Positions 6,878-14,244 of a stretch of 51,682 nucleotides of DNA are shown piece by piece. The DNA comes from Phytoactinopolyspora limicola. GTDB taxonomy: Bacteria > Actinomycetota > Actinomycetes > Jiangellales > Jiangellaceae. Position numbers and translations under genes: made by a program. Within the stretch, counting starts at the first letter, position 1; each line of letters begins with the position of its first letter. The DNA lies in assembly GCF_011320225.1 (NCBI RefSeq), contig NZ_JAAOEN010000026.1, positions 1 to 51,682 on the forward strand. The letters are read 5' to 3'. The notes beneath the pieces are model-generated. The model had not been told where the DNA came from. It did no database searches and saw nothing but the letters and a program-made list of their open reading frames with translations.

Positions 6878-9126
6878 TGGCGCTGGGGGACACCGTGCAT
6901 GTTGATGAGATTTCTACTGATGTCGTGGTCGTGGGAGGTGGTCTTGCTGGTGTTTGCGCTGCGGTTGCCGCCGCTCGGATGGGTCGGTCTGTTGTGTTGA
7001 TTACGAACCGACCGGTTCTCGGGGGGAATTCGTCCAGCGAGGTTCGTGTCTGGGTGGTCGGCGCGACCGCACACGGAAAGCACCGATACGCGCGAGAGAC
7101 CGGAATCATCGGTGAATTGTTGGTGGAGAATCAGTACCGTAATCCGGATGGAAACCCGTACTACTGGGATCTCGTCGTGCTGGAGGCGGTGCGTTCCGAG
7201 CCGAATATCCAGCTTTTTTTGAACACGGATGTGCGAGAGGTCGTCGCGTCTGGGCCCGAAGATGCCAGATCGATTGATGCAGTTGTCGGGTGGACGATGG
7301 GTTCGGAACGCTTGACCACATTCCGTGGCTCGATGTTCCTCGACTGCACCGGTGACGGGCTGGTGGGGTGCCTGGCTGGCGCGCGGTACCGGATCGGGCG
7401 GGAGGCCCGTTCCGAGTACGGCGAGCTCTGGGCTCCAGACGTCGCCGACGATCTGACGTTGGGCTCGACGATCCTCTTCTACACCAAGGACGTCGGCCAT
7501 CCGGTGCCTTACGTTCCACCTAGTTTCGCCCGGGATATTACGGCCACGCCGATCCCGGAACAGCGCATCATTCGGACCGGCAGCAACGGGTGTTTCTACT
7601 GGTGGATCGAGTTCGGTGGTGAGCTGGACACGGTCCACGACAACGAAGCGATCCGGGACGAGCTCTGGGCCGCAATCTACGGAGTCTGGGACTACATCAA
7701 GAACTCCGGCCGGTTCGATGACGCGGAAAATCTCACCCTGGAATGGGTCGGCGCTGTGCCAGGCAAGCGCGAGTATCGGCGATTTATCGGCGATTACACG
7801 CTGACGCAGCAAGACGTTGTCGGCCAGTACGACTTCTCTGACGCTGTAGGCTTCGGTGGCTGGTCAATCGACCTGCACCCTCCGGGCGGAATGTATGCCA
7901 CGGAGCCCGGTGCGAAGAAGTGGCATATCGACGGCAGCTATCATATTCCGCTGCGGTGCCTGTATTCCGCTAACGTTTCTAACCTGTTCTTTGCTGGGCG
8001 GAACATCAGCGCCAGCCATGTCGCGTTCGGTAGCACGCGAGTGATGGCTACGTGTGCCGTGGTCGGCGAGGCCGCGGGCACAGCAGCCGCGCTCTGCGTC
8101 GATAAACAGGTCAACCCCAGGAGCTTGGCGCAGAATCACGTCGAGGAACTCCGCCAGACGCTACTGCGTCACGACGCCGCAGTCCTCGGATTGGCGAACA
8201 CCGATCCCACAGATCTGGCCCGATCCGCAATGGCGTCAGCCTCTAGCACAATGGCCCGACTGACAGTCGACGAGCCCGACGGGCGCCACTTGCTGGAGGC
8301 CGATCTGGGTCTCATCGTCCCTGTCGATCCGGCGCTCAGCGGCATCGACCTGCTCCTCGACGCCGACGAACAGACCGAGGTCACCGTCGACATCTACGAC
8401 ACGGCGAAACCGCAGAACTACGTGCCCCACACGTTGATCGCGTCGACGACGACGGTGCAGCCATGCGCGGACGAGTGGGTCCGGTTTGATCTGCCATGGC
8501 ACCCCAGCACACCGCGAAACGCGTTCGTTGTCGTCAGGGCCAATCCCGCTGTCACCGTCCACACTGAAACCGGCCGTACTCCGGGCGTGCTGTGTTTCAC
8601 CCGTACCGAACCACCGGAGGCGGATTATCCACAGCCGTTGTTGGAATGGCGCAACACCCTGGGCCGGGAGACAGCGTGTTTCCGGCTTGATTCGGACACC
8701 AGCGCATACACGCCCCAAATGGTTGTCGGTGGGTATGCGCGTCCGTATGGTGGGCCGCAGATGTGGGTGTCCGAGCCGCTGTCGCGCGATGATCGGCCGT
8801 GGCTTCAACTCACCTGGCAGCGTCCTGTCGTGGTTGGTGCTGTGGAGATCATTTTCGATGACGATGTCCATGAGGATCTGATCAATCTTCATCACCACTA
8901 CACGCCGGAACGGATCCTGCCCACGCTCGTGCGTGACTTCCGGATCGAAGCCAGGATCGGCGGCGGATGGACCACGCTGGTCGAGGTCAGAGGCAATCGT
9001 CGACGCAAACGTGTCGTGAAGCTCGACCAGGCGGTCACGACCGGCCGTCTACGTCTGGTCGTTGAAGCCACAAACGGCGCACCGCGAGTTCACGTCGTCT
9101 CGTTTCGTGTGTTTCCGCGAGCGTGA
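6874..9126 (+). CDS. Large FAD-dependent oxidoreductase (PF12831-type) with C-terminal extension
   Basis: A 750-residue protein. The N-terminal dinucleotide motif VVVGGGLAGVCAAVAAARMG, then LGGNSSSEVRVW and FLDCTGDGLVG, are typical of the FAD_oxidored group found with polysaccharide and sugar-acid genes. A second FAD contact region (FFAGRNISASHVAFGSTRVM ...GEAAG) ends the flavoprotein part near residue 420. The last 300 residues look beta-rich and contain repeated WVRF/WLQLTW segments like discoidin or carbohydrate-binding sandwiches; this is inference. No signal peptide is evident. The start overlaps the SDR stop, so the two are coupled. Codons are noticeably less GC-biased than those of flanking operons at the 5' end. 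Confidence 0.8.
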   Translation: MMALGDTVHVDEISTDVVVVGGGLAGVCAAVAAARMGRSVVLITNRPVLGGNSSSEVRVWVVGATAHGKHRYARETGIIGELLVENQYRNPDGNPYYWDLVVLEAVRSEPNIQLFLNTDVREVVASGPEDARSIDAVVGWTMGSERLTTFRGSMFLDCTGDGLVGCLAGARYRIGREARSEYGELWAPDVADDLTLGSTILFYTKDVGHPVPYVPPSFARDITATPIPEQRIIRTGSNGCFYWWIEFGGELDTVHDNEAIRDELWAAIYGVWDYIKNSGRFDDAENLTLEWVGAVPGKREYRRFIGDYTLTQQDVVGQYDFSDAVGFGGWSIDLHPPGGMYATEPGAKKWHIDGSYHIPLRCLYSANVSNLFFAGRNISASHVAFGSTRVMATCAVVGEAAGTAAALCVDKQVNPRSLAQNHVEELRQTLLRHDAAVLGLANTDPTDLARSAMASASSTMARLTVDEPDGRHLLEADLGLIVPVDPALSGIDLLLDADEQTEVTVDIYDTAKPQNYVPHTLIASTTTVQPCADEWVRFDLPWHPSTPRNAFVVVRANPAVTVHTETGRTPGVLCFTRTEPPEADYPQPLLEWRNTLGRETACFRLDSDTSAYTPQMVVGGYARPYGGPQMWVSEPLSRDDRPWLQLTWQRPVVVGAVEIIFDDDVHEDLINLHHHYTPERILPTLVRDFRIEARIGGGWTTLVEVRGNRRRKRVVKLDQAVTTGRLRLVVEATNGAPRVHVVSFRVFPRA

Positions 9127-9220
9127 CCTACCCCGGCGACAGAGCCGCTGGCAAGAAACGAACAGAAGGCAGATCCGAGCAATCAGTAGATCGGACTATC
9201 TCGATGCAAGGAGCATGAGG

Positions 9221-10540
9221 ATGGCTAGGAAGCGGTATGTGGTGGTGGGTTTGGGTTCGCGGTCGCGGATGTATACGCGGGCGTTGCTGGCGGATCACCG
9301 GGATGACGGCGAGTTGGTGGGTTTGTGTGATGTGAACCAGAACAGGATGGATGTCCAGAACAAGTGGTTCGCTGACGAGTTTCACGTCGGCCCGGTGCCG
9401 ACCTATGACGCGGCGGAGTTCGCTCGGATGCTGGATGAGCAGCGCGCGGACGCGGTGATCGTGACGTCGGTGGACCGTACGCATGATCATTACATCGTGG
9501 CGGCGATGCGGTCTGGCCGGGATGTGATCACCGAGAAGCCGCTCACCACGGATGAGGTGAAGTGTCAGCGGATCCTGGACGCCCAGGCCGACACTGGCCG
9601 GGCGGTGACGGTGACGTTCAACTACCGGTACGCGCCGCGTAACAGCAAGGTCCGTGAGGTCATCGCCTCCGGCGCGATCGGTGACGTGGTGTCGGTGCAT
9701 TTCGAGTGGCTGCTGGACACCCGGCACGGGGCGGACTACTTCCGTCGGTGGCATCGGGACAAGCGCAACTCCGGCGGGTTGATGATCCACAAGTCCAGCC
9801 ACCACTTCGATCTGGTGAATTGGTGGCTGGGTGCGGTACCGGAGACGGTGTTCGGTTTCGGGGGGCTGCATTTCTACGGTTGGGACAACGCCCAGGCGCG
9901 CGGCGAGGCGGTCCGTAGCTACCGCAGCCACGGCAGCGACGATCTGGTGACGAATCCGTGGGCGATCGATCTGGCCGAGTCGCCGGAGCTGAAGGGCCTG
10001 TACCTGGATGCCGAGCATGAGGACGGCTACCTGCGCGACCGTAATGTGTTCACCGACGGGATCAGCATCGAGGACGACATGGCGGTGCTCGCCCGGTATG
10101 ACACCGGGGCCACGCTCACTTACCACCTGACGGCATACTCGCCGTGGGAGGGCTACCGGGTCGGGTTCAACGGCACGAAGGGGCGGCTCGAGCTCGACGT
10201 GGTGGAGCGGTCCTATGTCTCTGGTGGCGTCATCGATCCCAACGCTGCGGGTGTCGATCAGCCCGGAAACGAGGCGATTGACCGCACCCGGATGACGCTG
10301 CGGCCACACTGGGAGCCGCCGCAGCCGGTGGAGATCGACGAGGAGGGCGGCGGCGGGCACGGCGGCGGCGACCGCCGGCTGCTGGCCGATATCTTCGGTG
10401 AGCGCCCCGAGCCGGACCCGCTGGGCCGCGCCGCTAAGCACACCGACGGCGCCTACGCCATGCTCACCGGAGCGGCCGCCAACCGCTCCTTCGCCACCGG
10501 ACAACCCGTGTCCATCTCCGACCTGATCGACCTGCCGTGA
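9221..10540 (+). CDS. Gfo/Idh/MocA-family oxidoreductase
   Basis: A 439-residue NAD(P)-dependent sugar-type dehydrogenase. It has an N-terminal Rossmann fold (YVVVGLGSRSRMY), the EKPLTT motif holding the catalytic Lys, and a central SSHHFDLVNWWLG segment typical of the longer family members. The ATG at 9221 is preferred over that at 9215 because AAGGAG lies 7 nt upstream of it. It is separated from the FAD oxidase by 94 bp without an obvious terminator and probably belongs to the same unit. Such enzymes oxidise a sugar ring hydroxyl; with two FAD oxidases and two glycosidases nearby, processing of a plant glycoside is plausible. Confidence 0.87.
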   Translation: MARKRYVVVGLGSRSRMYTRALLADHRDDGELVGLCDVNQNRMDVQNKWFADEFHVGPVPTYDAAEFARMLDEQRADAVIVTSVDRTHDHYIVAAMRSGRDVITEKPLTTDEVKCQRILDAQADTGRAVTVTFNYRYAPRNSKVREVIASGAIGDVVSVHFEWLLDTRHGADYFRRWHRDKRNSGGLMIHKSSHHFDLVNWWLGAVPETVFGFGGLHFYGWDNAQARGEAVRSYRSHGSDDLVTNPWAIDLAESPELKGLYLDAEHEDGYLRDRNVFTDGISIEDDMAVLARYDTGATLTYHLTAYSPWEGYRVGFNGTKGRLELDVVERSYVSGGVIDPNAAGVDQPGNEAIDRTRMTLRPHWEPPQPVEIDEEGGGGHGGGDRRLLADIFGERPEPDPLGRAAKHTDGAYAMLTGAAANRSFATGQPVSISDLIDLP

Positions 10541-10824
10541 ATTTCATCGCTGTGAGCCGAGGCAAGGTCTGCGAACGAGTTCGTTCGTTCTGAACCGCCT
10601 GCACGACGATCCGGCTGACTATGGCTGATTGAGATGTACGAACACCGCAAGACGAGGCGTTGGAGTGTGCACATGCCACGCCTCGACGCCGTCAATCACG
10701 CGATCTGAGCGATGTGTCCATGTCTGAGGCTGCTGCTCCATGGTTGGCCGGGGTCGGGAGGGTGATGATCGACGGAAAGGCATGAAACGTGTGCTGATGA
10801 TGTCGAGATGGAACGGGTTGAGCG
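10541..10824 (+). promoter_or_regulatory. 284-bp intergenic region with a perfect palindrome (10572-10587)
   Basis: No supported gene lies here. The notable element is CGAACGA-GT-TCGTTCG at 10572-10587, a perfect 7-bp inverted repeat about 240 bp before the next start, suitable as an operator. A weaker inverted pair is ACGCCTCGTC-like sequence around 10641 facing CACGCCTCGACG around 10676. A GGAACGGG stretch 7 nt before the GTG at 10825 may be the ribosome-binding site. The region marks the start of a second transcription unit of the carbohydrate island. Confidence 0.35.
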
Positions 10825-12462
10825 GTGTTGCGCAGGGTCGATGTCTGTATCTACGGAGGGACGCCAGCGGGGTGCGCGGCCGCGGTGGCGGCGCGCCAGG
10901 AAGGCGCATCTGTGGTCTTGGTGGAGCCGAGCCGGTGGTTGGGTGGGATGTTGGGGGCGGGGTTGGGTCCGGCGCAGGATTGTCCGATGCCCGACGCGGT
11001 GGGGGGTATGACCCGAAACGTGGTGTTCGGCTTTGGCGATTGGCCGCCACGGGCCCGGAAGGGGTTTGCGGCTTGGTTGGACCGCGAGGGAGTGCCGGTG
11101 TTGTTTGATCACCGGGTGCAGGAGGTACAAGCGGAGGCCGCGCGGATCGGCACGGTGCGGTTTGGTCATGCTCCGTTCGATGGATGTGGAGTGCCCGCAC
11201 CCGGGTTTAGCTCGGAGGGCTCCCACGTGGTGGAGGCAAAGATCTTCATCGATGCATCCTACGAAGGTGACTTGATGGCGCAATCAGGCGTGAGCTACCG
11301 AGTTGGGCGGGAGAGCACTGATGCGTTTGGCGAGCCTCTGGCAGGTGTGGGCGAGCCAACGAACTGGACCCCCATCGACCCGTACCTGGATCCCGGTCAG
11401 CCGGAGAGCGGGTTGTTGGTTGGCGTTGACCCTGATCACGGACTGGCTCAAGGTTCGGCCGATGGATACACCCAGGCGTACAATTTTCGGTTCTCAGTGA
11501 CGACTGACGCGCGCCGCCGGGTGCCGTTTGGTCGTCCGCGGCGGTACCGGTGCGAGGAATATGAGCTGGTTGGGCGGTACGTGCAGCACCTGGTTCAAGA
11601 ACACGGCGACGACCAGGATGAGCTGGCTCGGCGCCTAGTTGGGATCTTCCCTGGGTGGTTGAACGAAGGGGACTACAACTATCAGCGCGCGTCGTTGGTG
11701 ACCATCGCTCCGCTAGGGGAGAGCCGCCACTACCAAGACGCCGGCTGGGATGAACGCTCGGCGATCTGGCGGCACCACATCGAGTACCTGCGCGGTCTGC
11801 ATTACTTCATGAGCACCGACCTGCGTGTACCGGAGTTCTTTCGCGTTCGCACGGCCGAGCTAGGGTTGGATCGGGCGATGTACCCGGATACGGAGGGGTG
11901 GCCGCATCAGCTGTATGTGCGAGTAGCCCGTCGCATGCGTGGCCGCTACACCCTCACGCACCAGGACGTGACCGACCAATTTACTGTCGACGACTCCGTT
12001 GGGTTGGCGCTGTACGGAGTCGACGTGTACCCGGTGCGCCGCTACGCGTGCCGCGGCTCAGACTACGACTCGCCGCAGATAGGTGTGGCCACTGAGGGCA
12101 ATATGTTCATAGGTGGCTCTAACGGGACGGGCCGCCCTTTTCAAGTTCCATACCGCGCGATCACTCCCCAGCGAGACGAGTGCGTCAACCTCCTGGTTCC
12201 GGTCTCGTTGTCCGCGACCCACGTCGCCTACGCTGCGACCCGGATGGAACCCGTATTCAGTGTCCTCGGCGAATCCAGCGGCGTCGCCGCCGCGCACTGC
12301 GTACAAGAAGACCATGACGTGCAAGACCTTGACATCCCCAAACTACAGGAACGACTCCAGACGCGAGGACAAGTGATTAGTTGGCCAGAGTTGCCGACAG
12401 ACGGATCATCACCCATTGTCGCGGCGCGATCGATCCCCGTTGCCGATGGCAGAGCGCGATGA
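10825..12462 (+). CDS. FAD-dependent oxidoreductase (PF12831-type)
   Basis: A 545-residue flavoprotein starting at GTG. The FAD motif is atypical, YGGTPAGCAAAVAARQEG, followed by LGGMLGAGLG, the IDASYEGDLMAQSGVSYRVGRE segment and the C-terminal SATHVAYAATRMEPV...GESSGVAAA, all characteristic of this family. It is a second, shorter relative of the protein at 6874-9126 and lacks that protein's C-terminal sandwich region. The stop overlaps the start of the GH10 pseudogene (ATGA at 12459-12462), so both were one operon. The substrate is unknown; relatives occur with polysaccharide-utilisation genes. Confidence 0.8.
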   Translation: MLRRVDVCIYGGTPAGCAAAVAARQEGASVVLVEPSRWLGGMLGAGLGPAQDCPMPDAVGGMTRNVVFGFGDWPPRARKGFAAWLDREGVPVLFDHRVQEVQAEAARIGTVRFGHAPFDGCGVPAPGFSSEGSHVVEAKIFIDASYEGDLMAQSGVSYRVGRESTDAFGEPLAGVGEPTNWTPIDPYLDPGQPESGLLVGVDPDHGLAQGSADGYTQAYNFRFSVTTDARRRVPFGRPRRYRCEEYELVGRYVQHLVQEHGDDQDELARRLVGIFPGWLNEGDYNYQRASLVTIAPLGESRHYQDAGWDERSAIWRHHIEYLRGLHYFMSTDLRVPEFFRVRTAELGLDRAMYPDTEGWPHQLYVRVARRMRGRYTLTHQDVTDQFTVDDSVGLALYGVDVYPVRRYACRGSDYDSPQIGVATEGNMFIGGSNGTGRPFQVPYRAITPQRDECVNLLVPVSLSATHVAYAATRMEPVFSVLGESSGVAAAHCVQEDHDVQDLDIPKLQERLQTRGQVISWPELPTDGSSPIVAARSIPVADGRAR

Positions 12463-13830
12463 CACGTGCCGAGAAGGCGGATCTGAGCGGATTCGGTGAC
12501 CTTTCCCGATCAGGAATCGAGATCGAGAAACACCGAGTGGCCGATTGCGTGTTGACGGTACAGACGCCAGCAGGGCCAGTGGAGCGAGGCGAGGTCAGAG
12601 TGACCATCCAACGTCATGGCTTCATGTTCGGCGCCAACGCGTTCGGCCTGGGAAAGATGGCCCTGGTGCCCGAGGGCGACAACCCAGACCAGAACGGCGC
12701 GGATGCTGCGGTGAGTGGTGCGAGGGTGAGCGGATTACCTCACGAGGTGGCGGGCAAGATCGCGGATGCGGCGATAAACCGGCGGGTTCAGCAGCACGGA
12801 GCAGAATATGAACCCCAACGCGCTACTGACGATCTGGTGTACTCCGAGTTGTTTACGCGGGTGTTCAATCTCGCGGTGGTCCCGGTTTACGAGGGAAGCC
12901 TCTCTCCTACGCCGGGCATGTTTAGGCTTTGCCGACCTGCGTCGATCATTAGATGGGCAAGAACGCACGGGCTCACTGTGAAAGGGCACCCGCTAATATT
13001 TCACAACCGCAGGCTCCTCCCACCATGGTTGACGCGCATAGATGAGGCCGCCTACTGGCCATGGGCGGAACGACGGATCCAGACCCTCCTCGCTCGGTTC
13101 GACTGCGTGGTTGACATTTGGGACTGCGTAAACGAACCCCTCGGCCACCCCCCACCGGGGTGCCTTGGCAGCGGTTCACCGAGCGTTCAGCTATGCGAGA
13201 GCACAAGCCCCACGTGGACCGCTGACGCTGAACATCAGCGGCTCAGAAGCGTTCAGCGCGCAGAAGATGCCACTCTCGGTCGAACTCCTAAAACGGGCAT
13301 TCGATGCCGGAGCCCCTCCAGATGTAATTGGCCTCCAAGCCCACCTAGGCAAACTGAACGGTGTGGCCGAACGCCTAGTCCGTGGGCTGGACGCGTTCAG
13401 CGAGTTCGGGCTGCCGATCCACATCACCGAGATCACGTTCAAGACTGATGGCGATAACACGTTTGCCGATGAAGACCGCCAAGCCCGCGATGTCGAGGCG
13501 TTCTACACCTATATGTTCTCTCGTCCTGAGGTCAAAGCGTTGAACTGGTGGGATCTGACCGACCGCCACAGTTTCTCCGAAGTGGGCGGACTACTGCGAC
13601 GAGACCTTTCGCCGAAACCCGCCTACGATGTGCTCACGGAGTTGATCCGGCGACGCTGGTCAACCGACACCACCACCTCGATTGAGAATGGAGAAGCTCA
13701 CTTCCGGGGCTTCTTCGGAGACTATGAAGCGGAAGTCCGGCTTCCGAACGGCTCTACCGAACATGCGACCTTTACCTTGCATCCCGAAATTGACCAGCCT
13801 GTTGCGCTCCAAGTGGGAACGGGGTGCCGC
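12459..13830 (+). pseudogene. GH10 endo-1,4-beta-xylanase, interrupted by a frameshift
   Basis: Two overlapping frames together make a GH10 enzyme. The first (from ATG 12459) has the entry FMFGANAF, KGHPLIFHN and WDCVNEP with the acid/base Glu. Just after it, at a run of six C (13148-13153), the homologous sequence moves to the +1 frame and continues with AFSYARAQAPRGPLTLNISG, GLQAHLG, LPIHITEI with the nucleophile Glu, and ALNWWDLTD. One extra base in the C run explains the shift. The catalytic pair is thus split across frames, so the gene is inactive unless the base is a sequencing error or the ribosome slips. GH10-like sequence ends near 13800-13830, where another gene begins. Confidence 0.8.
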
Positions 13831-14140
13831 GAACTTCGTCCAGTGTGGGATACGCCCACACGCCGAGGGGTACGACCTTCTGCGGCCGCACATCGACTAC
13901 GTCCAGATCAAGGATGCGCTGATGGTCGATAGAACGGTGGTGCCTGCGGGGGAAGGTGACGGTGAGGTGGCCGCGACCGTTGTCGCGCTGCTAGCGGATG
14001 GGTTCGGCGGGTTCTTCTCCCTGGAGCCGCACCTGAAAGCTGGCGAACGCTACGGCGGCTACAGCGGACCGGACCTGTTCCGCGTGGCGACACATGCATT
14101 CACCGCCATCCTTGACCGCCACGACATCCCGTACCACTGA
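13800..14140 (+). pseudogene. C-terminal fragment of a sugar phosphate isomerase/epimerase (TIM barrel)
   Basis: In frame 2 the sequence reads NFVQCGIRPHAEGYDLLRP, DYVQIKDA, PAGEGDGEV, FFSLEPHL and ends at TGA 14138-14140. This is the C-terminal third (about 105 residues) of an AP-endonuclease-family-2/xylose-isomerase-like epimerase, including the metal-ligand region VQIKDA and the late EPHL Glu. No N-terminal two thirds are present; upstream sequence in the same frame is the shadow of the GH10 gene. It therefore looks like a fusion scar where a deletion joined the ends of two genes. Confidence 0.65.
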
Positions 14141-14244
14141 TGACCCGTGGCCCATCTGATGGCCGTGCGACAACCGCGACGGCGCGATGTGTTCACCCAG
14201 GCCGTGACCGGCCTGATCAGCACGAGTGTTTGGAGTTTCGAGTG

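Noticed and set aside
10572-10587. LexA box at the CGAACGA-GT-TCGTTCG palindrome
   Set aside because: The GAAC and GTTC halves are 2 or 6 bp apart rather than 4, so the SOS-box spacing is not met.
12459-13830. Two separate small genes instead of one GH10
   Set aside because: Each frame carries only half of the conserved GH10 barrel and one of the two catalytic Glu residues; together they are collinear with one enzyme.
14140-14244. Upstream start of the GH3 gene at ATG 14140
   Set aside because: The extra 35 residues have no family resemblance and the ATG overlaps the stop of a gene fragment; ATG 14245 has a suitably spaced TGGAG.
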